In this document: positions 25,635-37,344 of the stretch, piece after piece
How positions within the stretch are numbered: the first letter of the stretch is position 1
How the letters are laid out: each line of letters starts with the position of its first letter
NCBI RefSeq assembly: GCF_954871325.1
Contig: NC_088776.1
Location: 25,282,508 to 25,346,507, forward strand
DNA length: 64,000 nt
Direction: 5' to 3'
Origin: Gordionus sp. m RMFG-2023
Lineage: Eukaryota > Nematomorpha > Gordioida > Chordodea > Parachordodidae
Position numbers and translations under genes: made by a program
Notes under the pieces: model-generated
What the model was told of the DNA's origin: nothing
Database searches by the model: none
The model's input: only the letters and a program-made list of their open reading frames with translations

Positions 25635-25928
25635 GTCATATGTTTACATCTGGGGTTATATAACAATGGGGAACATGGTAAAATTGAGAAGCAAGAATCT
25701 ACCAGGGCAACGATCTCACAAAATAGTTATAAGTTTTCTGCTCATATAATCTACTTATTAACTGATATTTTTACAGTTTCCGATTATATTAATGATAGAT
25801 CTAGAAATGAAACTATTTTGGATGATGTTATTCCTGATATTACCAAAAGCGCGAATGATCTCGGAATAAGTGATGAGTCATTAGCCAACTCACTACCTAA
25901 TAATAATAGTGATATTATAAAGTATTAA
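25635..25928 (+). CDS. Candidate 3'-terminal exon, unidentified
   Basis: About 97 codons stay open on the plus strand, unusual here, ending in TAA at 25926-25928. The peptide includes NGEHGKIEKQESTRATISQN, then YINDRSRNETILDDVIPD and DESLANSLPNNNSDIIKY. Its acidic and polar mix looks like a real protein tail rather than translated AT-rich noise. There is no in-frame ATG near the beginning, so it would be spliced to an upstream exon; TTTTACAG just before 25778 is an alternative acceptor. I recognise no family. Confidence 0.35.
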   Translation, partial: VICLHLGLYNNGEHGKIEKQESTRATISQNSYKFSAHIIYLLTDIFTVSDYINDRSRNETILDDVIPDITKSANDLGISDESLANSLPNNNSDIIKY

Positions 25929-26844
25929 TAGATTCATCAATCCATGGGCGGATTCCTGTACCAAATGGGGGCAGAAATTATTGCTTCAACTCTAATAATG
26001 TAAAAAAGATATTTAAAAAGAAGGATTGGAATTGAATAGTGTGCTGCTTAATTATAATAATTGCAAAAAGCGCGAAGATTGGATATAATGCACCAATTCC
26101 TTGAATGGGCATATTCAGTATGCGAAGGGTCCATTTTTCCCTTATTGCGAAGATAATTTTTTAATTATAGCAATAAAAAAAATAATTGTGTTTAATTATT
26201 CTAATTTGATTTGCCATTTTACCTCGAATGGTTTGCCATCTTCTCATGGCCTTTGGTAATAGTAAATAGTAAAAGCTAAAAAGTGTTCACAATATAGAAA
26301 GTAGGAAATGCGATTTATATTTTTCATTTTAGACCAATGTTAAGGCTCTACAATGTTGTACAATGTAATTCAGTGTGTTTAATTTGATAAAATAAAATTA
26401 AAATATTACATTTCCTATATCTTTTTAACCCTCTTCTTAATGCGGAGACTAACAATAATAAATTCGAATAAAAAAGAACGAATTTTAATTTAGGTTCAAA
26501 TATTATAAATTAAATTATATGGTAGCTTGTCGTCTCATTATGACGTGTTTAAAGACTCGAATTAACCTCTAACAACATGCCCCACGTTAATAAAAAAATT
26601 CAATTAAATAAATAAGTTTATTTTATCTTATAAAAATGGATATATCATGTTATTTTTTTTCAATATGGGAAGGTTTTAAATATAATTAAAAATTTTTTAA
26701 CTAATAAAAGTTTTTAAAATTGTAGAAGACCTGTTTCATGAAATTGGTTTATCTTTAATCTTGACAAGTGCTAAATTACCTCGAATATCTCTTTAGAATT
26801 CTGAAATCTCCCTTTTAAAATAGTAGATACAAAAAATCTAACTC
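25929..26844. other. AT-rich stretch, no gene seen
   Basis: G+C-richer words near 25950 and 26080-26140 (GCGAAG repeats) but no product or repeat family recognised. Confidence 0.4.
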
Positions 26845-27880
26845 ATTTAGGCACTCCTATTGACGATCCTGACTCCACTAAATATTCTCCCTGGTTTCAA
26901 GGAATTGATATTAAAAATTATCCTCACCCCATGCCTTCTTGATTAAAATTTTCCTCTATATCCCAAAATAAATCCATGGTTTTCGCCTGCCCCTGCTTTT
27001 ACATGCACAAACCTTTTGGTTAATTATGAGGCTCAGGTGAAGCAAAATCTGGAGGAAGTTAGCAACTTAAATTCTCTCCTTTATTATGAATCTAGGCTTC
27101 TCTCCCATCCAAATCAGGTGGTCCTGTAATTCAGTCTCCCATGCATCTTTCAATAGACGCTCTTATTATCTGGAATCTCAATCCTCATCCCTGAACGTTG
27201 CGTTGAATTTATTCTTTCGAACCAACCAGAAGATCTAACCAATTTCACATTCGAAAATTTTGTTAGTAGGTACTAACAGATTGAAGTCATTCTCAGGCGA
27301 CCTAGGTCCTATCTTCCCTAAAAATAATCAAGTATTTCCATTTGGCTACGCATTATCTTTGTAATAGACAGTTCGATAAAAATGGCAATCACCCATTCCA
27401 CTGCAAATTTTCGAAACCGCCATTCTAGGCACCCATAAATAATATCATTTCAAAGCCCTTTAAAGAGCCAATATCCCATGTTCCTTAAAACCTATAAGGC
27501 TAAAGATATTGGATGGCAAAATATCGGACTGGTTGACTCTAATTCCCGAGCAATGCCTTCCTCTTGCTTGGGATTACATCTCCATAGATATATTCTCCAA
27601 AACCAGTCATGAATCTCTTTTCCCTAGCTGAAAGCAACAAAATAAATAAATATTCACTCCTAAGCAACGTTGTTTACTTCGTTCCCGTGGTTATTACCAG
27701 ATTAGGAAATTTCGATGATGCCCTCGCCTTTTTAAAATCAATAGGAAAAAGCTCTCGGTGCTATCTGGCAATCCAAAAGAATACTCATACCTGAGCCAGA
27801 ACATATGCTTAGAAATTTGCCTATCAAACTTCTCATCAATATATGTTCCATTCAGTTTTTATAGAAAAAAAATATTTATT
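26845..27880 (+). mobile_element. LINE-like reverse-transcriptase element, 3' part
   Basis: The plus strand begins with THLGTPIDDPDSTKYSPWFQ, equivalent to the LLGSPI block behind the reverse-transcriptase core. After several frame breaks come CNRQFDKNGNHPFHCK (Cys/His knuckle), RYWMAKYRTG and LGITSP, then INKYSLLSNVVYFVPVVI and LGNFDDALAFLKSIGK (KYxxL...FVPV...LG). The order follows the family. The last 450 bp align with 4941-5460. It is longer than that copy but still lacks the N-terminal half and is interrupted many times. Confidence 0.65.
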
Positions 27881-28749
27881 TTGTATTCTTTTTATAAACT
27901 ACATTTTTTTTAAAATGAAGTTTTTATTTTATATATCTTATTTTATAGATAGTTTACATATTAATTTAATATATTTTTAAAGAAAATAAATTGATAACTC
28001 TGTCAAAAAAATGGTATATTTAATCTATTACAAAAAAATCCAAATTAGTGCTCAAATACAGGGACGAACTGGGAGGCTAAAGGTCCTAGGGCCATTTTTA
28101 AAAGGGGCTCCATAGTTGTGGGGCTTCGCCCCCATCCTCTTTGCGAGCCTACGGCCCGCTTTTACCCTGCCTCTGGCCGGAAATTATAATTTGACCATTT
28201 CTCAAACCTATGGTCTTTTTATGACTAACGCTGCGGTATTTCCGTTTTTATGCATATGTCATCGGTCAGTAAAAAGATTATTGGATATAAATAATGCAAT
28301 AGAGCTTCTAATCCCAATCTCACTATAGGAAAATCTTTAACATTTATATTGGGTTATGTTATATGATTTTAACAAATATAGTTCATTTTAGTTAGGGGGG
28401 GGGAGGTTATAAATCTTCTTAATACAAAGTGCACATGCAAAAATAATTCGCCCAACCAGCATTTTAAATCATGGACAGAGAAAAGTTTTTAAGGCTAGAC
28501 TAGATAATTTTTATTTTAACTTAAAATAAATGTTTTGCAAATTAAAAATATTTTATTTTTATGGTAAAATTAAAATGAATATGAAAGAAACTTCATTTTT
28601 TATATTAATATCTTATCTTATCAATTATTTTTATAGGTTTTGTTTGTCTTTAATATTTTCAATTCGGTCCATTCCCATTAAATATTTATATACATATTTA
28701 TTCTATTTTCTACATATAAACTATAAATATTGCATGTATATGTTAGAGG

Positions 28750-29280
28750 TATAGTTGGATAATCGACTTAGCCTACCCGATTTTATCTGTTTAAGGCTAA
28801 GCCTACGCCGATTTTTTTGGCTAAGCATGTGCCAATTTTAGCAAAGGTTGAGCTTAATTTTGATTTGCCAACGTTCTTCTTTACTGTAAATTTTACGATA
28901 ATTTAATTCAGAAGGGTGACAATTGTCTTATCTTCATTTTAAAACTTTTCCAATGTTTTTTAAAATGAAATTAGATAAAAATGAATATTTTAAACTTTGT
29001 TTTAATGGAAATTCAATAAAATTTTCTTATTCGTCATTATAAAACTTTTAAGTACTAATTAATTTCTAAAATCTGTTTTAGTGGAAGTTTAAAAATAATG
29101 TAATTCAGAAGTGTGACACATGTCATATTTGACATACTAAAACTTTCTTAGCTAAAATAAATCGGTTAAGACTTAGTCTTAACCAAAAAAATTGTCTTAG
29201 GTTTAGCCATTGCCAAATAAATTAGGCATTCGGCTTAGTCCTAGCCTTATCCAAATAAAATACGCGATTACCCAACTATA
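28750..29280. mobile_element. MITE with TATAGTTGGGTAATCG ends and 8-bp TSD
   Basis: Left end TATAGTTGGATAATCG, inverted right end TATAGTTGGGTAATCG. Flanks GTTAGAGG (28742-28749) and GTTAGCGG (29281-29288) match at 7 of 8. Both arms repeat GGCTAAGCCTA-like and CTTAGTC-like words. 531 bp, non-coding. Confidence 0.75.
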
Positions 29281-29289
29281 GTTAGCGGC

Positions 29290-29648
29290 AATGTGTTTTT
29301 TCCTGCAATGTGTTATATTTATAACTTTAAATCATTTTTTGAACGCGTTTTTTAAAATCATAATTCTGTTTTTACCAGAAATGTATTCCAGCATGTTTAG
29401 AATATTTATCCTCTGAGTTGTAGATAATTTATCGTTAATTTTTGAGTTAAGAAAAATCTATGGAAAAACTAATATAAATTATATTAAGTTTAAAAGTTCA
29501 TGGAAAAATTGTTAGAAATTCATAGGGTAGGTATTCAAAACTTGATGGAATACATTTCCGGTAAAATCAGATATTTAAACTTTAAAAACGCGCTCAAAAA
29601 ATGATTCAAAGTTTTAGAAATAATATATTGCCAGAAAAAAAACACATT
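29290..29648. mobile_element. Palindromic MITE, AATGTGTT family, copy 2
   Basis: Two arms of about 130 bp are inverted copies. AATGTGTTTTTTCCTG then AAATCATTTTTTGAACGCG and AAATGTATTCCAGCATG on the left match AATGTGTTTTTTTTCTGG, AATCATTTTTTGAGCGCG and AAATGTATTCCATCAAG inverted on the right. A transcript could fold into one long hairpin. It abuts the TSD of the neighbouring MITE. Confidence 0.65.
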
Positions 29649-30029
29649 TATCATATATATTTATGTATTAAATATTTACTTGCGGCTATTTATTTTAAGA
29701 CAATAATAATACGAATAAAATGTCTTTTCATTTAATTTCTATTGGATCCACATTTTAAGAACTAGATTAATGAGGCTAAACATTTAAATCTAATTTCTTT
29801 TTATTTCTTTATAATTCCACCAGAAAATTAAATTAATATTTAATAAATGTTTAAATTTATAATATTTAAAAATTATAGTACCAATTTAAAAAAAAAAAAT
29901 CTTTATTCTTCCTAAGACCCCCAAAAACACCCCTAAATTTTTAAAATCTCGAGGTCCCGTAGGACATTTTTTCACTAGACTTACTGACCAGTCCGCCCCT
30001 GATTAAATGGCCCAAGTTTTTTCAAACAA

Positions 30030-30240
30030 TACAATCTCTTTTAAAAATAAAGTAAAAGTTTTTTACGAGATTGTTGAAAATCCCGAGCTCATATAAAATC
30101 CTTTGACCTTTATTCTTTAAACGAGCCAGTTTAAAATTCTCTGATCGTATAAATAAAAATAATATATTTTTTATACGAGCAGCTTATTTAAAATACCGAG
30201 CTAGTATAGATCCTATCTTTGTTTTATACGAGGTGGTGCA
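30030..30240. repeat. Diverged tandem array, about 56-bp unit, 3-4 units
   Basis: Units start with AAAATCCCGAGCTCATATA (30077), AAAATTCTCTGATCGTATA (30133) and AAAATACCGAGCTAGTATA (30190). They end with (T)ATACGAG-like words; a partial unit precedes them. Confidence 0.5.
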
Positions 30241-30814
30241 CTACTGTCTGAAATTTATATATGTAAAATTGCTTTGTTCTCATTGCATCCTTGTTTTCTG
30301 ATTTTAAAAAATGAAAACATTATTTCCTACGTCATTTTTTAGAATTATTTTTAGGCCTACAGGACTCATCTCATATAATTTTTTTTAGCATACTTAAATT
30401 TACTAGGACATTTTGATAAGGCATTCAATCCTTGAATGGTAAGTTGAAAAAAAACGCGAATTATGAGGAATAGCTCATCCCTATTTTAAAACTATTATAT
30501 CGCAATCTAATTTCCAAATTATGGTGCTTACAATTGAGCAATAGTTTAAGCTTTGTTTTTTTATAAAACGCTTTGTTGTAATTGAAGTGTTATATATTAA
30601 AAATTAATACACAAACTATTTTGTGTTTTTTCAAAACAAAAAGGGTTTATTAATTTGGCCGCTTATAATAAAGTATTTGAAAAAAAAATGCAAAACGAAA
30701 AAGCCTTAATTGTCTCCAACTCTAATAAAGAAGGTAAATAAGTGGGGGAGAGCATCATAGGGATATCTTATGAGGGCACATCGCTCCTTACAATAATTTG
30801 ATATATAATACGTT

Positions 30815-30935
30815 ATGCAGGGGCCGCATTTTGATTTAGGGTGGGGCCTGAAAATATAAAACTCGGGCCTGGCCGAAAAAAACTTTAAGAAAAATCCGGG
30901 TGGCCCGTGCAAATGGTTCCTCTGCAGTTCACCGC
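30815..30935. mobile_element. Fragment of CAGAGACCTGCAGAGG-family MITE, copy 3
   Basis: The right end inverted reads GCGGTGAACTGCAGAGG then ACCATTTGCACGGGCC, close to the family end. The left end is ill-defined (GCAGGGGCCGC near 30816). No TSD assigned. Confidence 0.45.
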
Positions 30936-32067
30936 TTTTTTGTAAGAACTTTGATTTGATTTAAAATTAAATTATTTTCTATAAGGAGTGTACCAATCTG
31001 CGTTATTTACAATCAAGCTAATAGGTATAATTTGTAAATATGGACAGAAATGATAAAAACGCTAGGATAAAATTCGAAAATATATGTTGCAACATATATC
31101 TAAAAAAATTATTATCACTGTGAATAATCCGCTGTGATTTCAATAGCGTTAAATACTATATTTCACATTCCAGGCCCGTAAAACATTTTAAAAAAATCTT
31201 AATGGGCTTTATCGTGTTGATCGCTGATGTGAGACTATCAACTTGGTTGTTGTAATCATTAGAGATTTTGGAAGGGAGTTTTTTTAAACACTTTGTGACT
31301 TTTACACCCAGTCGAGGAGACGGTGATAATATTCTATCCAGATCAAAATATAGATAGGTTTTTTTGTGGTAACAATTTAAAAATCTCGGGTGTTGCTATG
31401 TCCTAATATACTATGAATTATTGATAATTGGATAAACATTATATTCCTAGAAAAATACTATTAAAATCTGTTAAATTTGAAAATATTTTTTACAGGGATA
31501 TCCTGTTATATTTAATTAACAAATTCCCATTATGATTCTAATAAATTAAGTCACTCTGAAATGAAAAAAAACTAAGCCTTCAAGACAAGAACGTAGCCAA
31601 TTGTTAGGAAAGCGGGGGAAGGCTATTAAGTAGAGCTTTCTCAATGTATTTTATTGAAAATCCTTAGGTTCACTTAAGGTAGACCTTTGTATATTATATT
31701 TTTATAATAAAATGTTTTTTCCTGAAAATTCTCCCGCAAAATAGGGGGTATGGGGGCGTCATTATAAAAAAATTATTAACTTTAACTTATTTTTCTTCAA
31801 ATTATTGTTTATAATGATAAAAATATATAAATATTTTAGGGAGAAAGGAGTGGAGAATTTGTAGCAGGGAAATTTTTAGAGGCGAATTTTCAAAGGAGGA
31901 GAAAGCCTTACATGCTTTGAGATGTTACTTAAAGTTTCAAAAAAGTAAAGTATAATTTTGATAAATAATTTTTCCAAATATCTACAATCTTTTTATTTCT
32001 AGGCTTGTAGCCAAATAAAGCTAATATAATATCGAATATATTATAATTCAAAAAGATAATCTCTTAC
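30936..32067. other. AT-rich stretch, presumed intron or intergenic
   Basis: A G-rich patch at 31600-31760 and another at 31840-31915 show no coding sense. If the exon at 32068-32256 is real, its next exon should be here or further left; I could not find it. Confidence 0.4.
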
Positions 32068-32256
32068 CAAATCTAATTCGTCGTCTCTAAGAATAGTTCT
32101 GCAGGGATCTTTATTATTGCTTTGAGATCTATTAGATTCGTTAATTGAATAAACAAGTTTTTTTCTTCTTAATGCATATTCCTTGCTATATACTTTCCGA
32201 GAAGTAAAATTTATCGCCGTGGACCTTCTGGAATTATTTAGGTTTTTACTCTTCAT
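32068..32256 (-). CDS. Candidate first exon of an unidentified gene
   Basis: From an ATG at 32256-32254 the minus strand encodes 63 codons: MKSKNLNNSRRSTAINFTSR, then KEYALRRKKLVYSINES and CRTILRDDELDL. At that point the DNA reads TTG|GTAAGAG, an excellent splice donor (32068/32067). Beyond the donor the frame soon stops. The peptide is basic, rich in Ser, Asn and Lys, with no signal peptide or membrane segment. Codon mix and higher G+C than the flanks support it. I do not know the family. Confidence 0.45.
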
Positions 32257-33708
32257 GACAACTAGATTATATTTTACAAATTATTTAATTTTGATAAATA
32301 ATTTACAATGTGTTACGATAGAAATTCATGGATTAATTTTTTTTTATTTTTCAAATTATACTATATTCTTTTTAACTTTTATATTTGATTTTTCTTGCAT
32401 CGCGAACTTTTAATCTTGCTCATACATAATTGAATAGCTATTAGTTAGAGATTTTATTCAATTAATATTTTTAGATTGTTTTTTAATTACTTATTATTTT
32501 TTCATATTTTTTTCATAATTTAAAATATTACATAAAAAAAATTAAATTTGCTTATGATAAAAAATAATTTATTTTATCGCAAATAAATTCATAATCATAT
32601 ATATTACTTAAGGTTAAATTATCGTTTTTTTAAAGAATAGAACAAACTAGGGGTTAAATTAATTATTTTTTTTGTATGGCCCAGCCCAAAATTTTATATA
32701 CTCACCCTCTATTTTTCTATGTCATGTTTTTTTATTTAAGAAAGTTAAAATTATATGTCAAAATTTATATTTAAAAATATTTATTGATTAAAGCACCAAA
32801 AACATTTAAAATTTTTTTTTAATTATACTATAAGTTTACAAAAATAATACTAGATTATAATTTATTTTTTGATTTAATTGCACCTATTGCTACCATAAAT
32901 CATTTTCGAATAATTATCTGATGTAATTAAAGGTCATAATTAAATATTTATTATAAAGTAATTTTTTTAAAATTAAGTAATTTAGGAGCGCTCTCCTGCA
33001 TTGCATTCGAATTCATACGCTACTCCTTTATGAGCTATGTGCGAATTATTAGGGTATAGGGAAGTGAATTTTTTTAAAATAAACCATATTTATCTTTTTC
33101 CTTGTAAATTTAGAAAATGCATATAAACCATATTTTTTTATTTCATTATTATGTAAGCAACGCTAAAGCTTTGTTACTATATAAGATTAACATTTACAAA
33201 TTTAAAAAATTATGATTTACAGTACAACAAAGAGCGCACATTCGCATACAATATTTCCATTATAATAATAATCTTATGTATAGTTATATATATTTTTTAA
33301 TTCTTACTCCGAGCTAAACTAATTTGCGATATGAATTAAAAACTATGATAATAAAAAAGAGAAACCAACAATATGTTACTATATATCTTAATTTATTATT
33401 TGACATAATGTGTATATAATTCAATAAATAAAAATATAATTGTTAAATTTATTGTACATTATTTATAATTCTTTTACTACATCTATCGGTTGCAGTTTGA
33501 TCCTTTATTTATATATTCATCCCAAAAAACAAAATAAATTTTTATAAATGATAACCTTAACCAATCCCTAAACTTAATAATAAATAAAATTAGGTAAAAT
33601 TTTTAATTTTAACAAAATATTATAAAAATGCAATTTTTAAAATGAATTATGAAATAAATTGTTTGTATAAAATAGGGCTATACTATCAAAATATATTATT
33701 TACGATAT
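32257..33708. other. AT-rich stretch, no gene seen
   Basis: Only low-complexity AT-rich sequence; the plus-strand frame 32183-32413 is an antisense shadow running into T-rich DNA. Confidence 0.5.
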
Positions 33709-33943
33709 CAGAGACCTATAGGCTTGGTATGGCGTGGAACCCAGCATGTATTTTCGAACCAGTTTTAATATTTTAAATATCTGAGCAGGGTTTAAAAAAT
33801 TATATAACAATTATAAACAAATTGGAAAATCTTAAAATGAATTCAATATATTTACTGCTCATATTTTCAATTTTATTTTAAAATAATCTACCAAATCTAA
33901 AATTATTTTACCGAAATATTAAAAATCAGGGCAGGGCTCTCTG
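33709..33943. mobile_element. CAGAGACCTGCAGAGG-family MITE, copy 4 (decayed)
   Basis: Left end CAGAGACCTATAGGC, inverted right end CAGAGAGCCCTGCC. The interior is mostly AT. Flanks TACGATAT and ACAAGTGA do not match, so the right boundary is uncertain. Confidence 0.4.
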
Positions 33944-34068
33944 ACAAGTGAAAATATAACAAAATTGAAAATTTAGTTTTCAAAAGAAGAATAAGGATTA
34001 TCTAAAAAAAATAATAAAATATTATTTCAACGCAATTCAAAAATATAAAATCAAGTATATTATAGGAA

Positions 34069-34277
34069 GTTTTGTTAAAAAGCCCGATTCGGGTCGATTT
34101 TAAAAAACGGCTTGATTAAGATTATTTATAACCAAAATAACATTATGTAAGCATAAATATTTTGATCATAGCTGGCAGGAATGCTTGGACATCTATTTAC
34201 CAAATCTCGAAGCTTATTAGTAATCTTAATCGGGCCACTTTGAAAAATCGACCCAAATCGGGTTTTTTAACTAAACT
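34069..34277. mobile_element. Palindromic MITE, TAGTGTTGTTAAA family, copy 2
   Basis: AGTTTTGTTAAAAAGCCCG followed by ATTCGGGTCGATTTT on the left pairs with inverted AGTTTAGTTAAAAAACCCG and ATTTGGGTCGATTTTTC on the right. It also shares GGCTTGATTAAGATT / GGCCCGATTAAGATT arms. 209 bp, near-perfect hairpin potential. Confidence 0.65.
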
Positions 34278-35597
34278 TTTTTTTAAAATATTTTTTTGTT
34301 AAATGATATTGTTATATCGAAACCATTGGTTGTTAATTTTTACACATATTTTTTTATATTTTTTTGTTGAATGATAATTTTATAATAGATTGGATAAAAT
34401 TTAATAAATGGAAGGGCAAATTGGATAATAAAATCTTTATGAATTATAAAGATGCCGCGCAGATTTGTAATTTAGATACCTTTTCCAATTGTTTTTCTTA
34501 TTTAGATTTGCATACTTTTATGAATTATAAAATTTTTTAACAGATATTTCTTTTCAATGATCAAAGCTTTATTTTTAATTGCATATTATCCTAAGCATTG
34601 ACTCTTTATTTAAAATAATTTATTTTACAAATTTAAAATATAAAAATATATAACAAAGTATATGTTCTACACATTTATAATAGGGAATGCTTGAATAATA
34701 TCTTCCAAAACATTTAATCAATAGATTTATATTTTCTCTCTTCTTTAAATAAATATATGTTGCTATGTAATCTTCCATAAACTGGGACCTCATAGATTTA
34801 ACAGATTTTGTTCTGAGGCCACACTAAAGACGCTCTTTGGACTGGGTATTTATGCTTCTATTAGCCGGGTCCACAAAAAAATATTATTTTCATTTATTCT
34901 CACTATTAAAAAAATAATTAAAATTTATTTTTAAAAAAATATTAAAATTTAAAAAATTATCTTATTATATTATATAGTTTAATTTTTTATTATTTTAAAG
35001 TTATGACATCCCTTAGTAGGGAGATTAAGAATAAATCTTGACACTGTTAATATATTAATTCCTTATTTTCTGTATTCTTATTGTTATAACCAGATTAAAT
35101 TGAATGAAAATTATTATATCATAACAATACACTTCAAATATCAAATTTAAATAAAGAATTATATTATTAATTTACGACTTCTAAACTTTTAGAATAAATT
35201 TATTTATATTATTTCATTTCATCGTAGATTTGACATTGATCTATTAATTTATATATTTTATATTAAATCTATTTCCGTTACAGAATCCGTAACTCACCAC
35301 AATAAAGCTAATTTTTAAATACAATTTAAAATTACAGGAAATTTGTTTAAAATACTATTAAATAATATACATTTATATCGATTATTCGAACTTTTAAAAT
35401 TATTTATTCCTAAATTTAAGAATATTGAGTTTTTAGTCTTTGTGTGTTATATGAATTTCTATTGCTAACAAAATAGGATAATACTTTAATTAATGATATA
35501 ACTTTTTTATATACGAAATTTATTTAAATGTCACTTTAAAAAAAATATGATCTAAATTATATATTAATTAAAATATGATTTTTTTAATAACGCCAAT
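34278..35597. other. AT-rich stretch, no gene seen
   Basis: No open frame or repeat family recognised. Confidence 0.5.
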
Positions 35598-35741
35598 AAT
35601 TTATATCAATGACAAGAGGCAAACCCCCTTCCCTCCCAGCACAAAACTTTTTTATAATTCTCACTAAATAATTTATATCAATGACAAGAGGCAAACCCCC
35701 TTCCCTCCCAGCACAAAACTTTTTTATAGATCTCACTATAT
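35598..35741. repeat. Tandem duplication, 72-bp unit
   Basis: The unit starting ATAATTTATATCAATGACAA and containing GGCAAACCCCCTTCCCTCCC occurs twice, head to tail, with only a few differences near the end of each unit. The near identity means a recent duplication. Confidence 0.8.
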
Positions 35742-35994
35742 CACAAAGCGCTTTAAATTGAATGGTAGATAAAAAAAATTTGCAGGAACGGACTGACAGT
35801 AGTTTGACAAATCCTGTGTGGCTACTTAAAAATGGAGTTTAGGGCGCTGAAAGGCTTTCAAAAAAATAACTTGTAATTGGTGGCTTCATTTAGACCCCAA
35901 AAATATAGCCTAGATCTTTTATTAAAATTTTGAAAATACTTATATTTTAAATAAATGAATACTAATTATAGTTTACATCACTTATTTTCTAAAA

Positions 35995-36672
35995 AGGAGT
36001 TTCGGGTTTAGGGTTCGGAGTTTAGAAAAATAAGAACTTATAAAATTTCGTAAAAACAAAAGAAATATCAATTTATTTTAAAATTAATTTTATTGTATTT
36101 TGTATTCAACCATAAAAATAATTTATCATTATAATAATAATACAATTCAATTTAAAAAATTATATTCGATTTTGTTCTTATCTACTCTTCATAAAACCCA
36201 AGCTGAGCTATCCTTAAAACTAGCTGAATAAGCTTGAACAGTAGTCTTTCCAGGGAGTTTTCCAAGACTTATTCTTCCTTCCTTATTTCCTTCTCCATTA
36301 TATTCTATATTTCTTCTTTATTTTTTAGCTTAACCTACTTTTATATAGTTACTAATATATTATTATACCCTTAATTTAAGTAATCATATTTGCTTTGTCA
36401 GATAAAATAGTATATTTAAAAAATACAATAAACGGCAATAGATATTCTTAAAATATATATTATAATATATTATCTATTATAAAATTTACAAAATATTGTG
36501 GTATTTAAAATAAAATATAATAAAAATTATTCCACGAAAAATGAAAAATTATTTTCACAAAAAATGTTTTAATGAAAATAAAAAAAATTCTTGAACCCTG
36601 AATCTTACATTTAAAAAATGGGTTCGGGTTTGGTTCAGTAAAATCTCGAGGGTTAGGGTTCTCAGCCCTATT
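35995..36672. repeat. Probable MITE with GGGTTTAGGGTTCGG arms
   Basis: TTCGGGTTTAGGGTTCGG near 36000 and, at the right, GGGTTCGGGTTTGG then GGGTTAGGGTTC and AGCCCTA near 36620-36671. Inverted, the right end reads TAGGGCTGAGAACCCTAACC, a style known for short hAT-type elements. The left terminus could not be fixed. Confidence 0.35.
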
Positions 36673-36770
36673 ATGATCTCAAAAGATAATTTAAAGTTGA
36701 AAGTTTCTTTGAAGCCCCAAAAATATATTATAAATGGGTGAAACTAATTCCAGTTATTTTATTACATTAT

Positions 36771-36815
36771 TTCATGCAAATTTATCATTAGTTTTCATGC
36801 AAATTTATCATTAGT
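36771..36815. repeat. Tandem duplication, 23-bp unit
   Basis: TTCATGCAAATTTATCATTA plus GT occurs twice with one extra T between the copies. Confidence 0.75.
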
Positions 36816-37344
36816 AAGTTATGGCGCAATATTCATCCCCTAAATTTATGAATTTGTGACATAAGCGTAGAAGGCAAAGGGGTATCCCCCCCTTCAGAAA
36901 TATGAAATTTTTTGTGAATATCATTTTAAGTTAATAAAAAATATCCTGCTTAGAGCCCTTCTCATCCCATGCTCCTCAAAAATATATGCATATATCTTAA
37001 ACAATAAAAGGAAGAATGTATAAGTTAATTAAATATTAAACGGCTGAAATAATTAATGAATTATTAAATTCTAAAAGAAATTAGATCTAACATTATAAAT
37101 TATTACAAAGTTTTTGTATTATATGGATTTTATTATATTTCATACAAACTAATAAAATATATTTCTTATTTGTTTCAGACTTAGATACCTTTTGATACCA
37201 TCTCTTGGAAACCAATGTACATTTTAAATAATGATAATAAGTTGTTTTTATTAAAATTAACTTCCTATCCTATAAAAATATTTTCTAGCTACATATAGGC
37301 TAAGGAAACCCCGCTGGGGTCTGAGGAAAGACCCCCCCCCCCCA

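Larger units (their letters stand above)
28059..30001. mobile_element. hAT-type element, CAGGGACGAACTGGG ends, carrying two MITEs
   Basis: CAGGGACGAACTGGGAGG at 28059 pairs with inverted CAGGGGCGGACTGGTCAG ending at 30001. This is a widespread hAT-type terminus. Flanks CTCAAATA and ATTAAATG match at only 5 of 8, so the TSD is decayed or the pairing is of different copies. No transposase recognised inside; the interior contains the MITEs 28750-29280 and 29290-29648. Confidence 0.55.

Noticed and set aside
28116-28328. Open frame at the left of the 28059 element
   Set aside because: It lies in the G+C-rich terminal arm; the peptide (GFAPILFASLRPAF) is what such terminal repeats usually give, not a conserved protein.
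32183-32413. Plus-strand frame overlapping the minus-strand exon
   Set aside because: Antisense shadow of the exon continuing into T-rich DNA, giving a Phe/Leu/Ile string.
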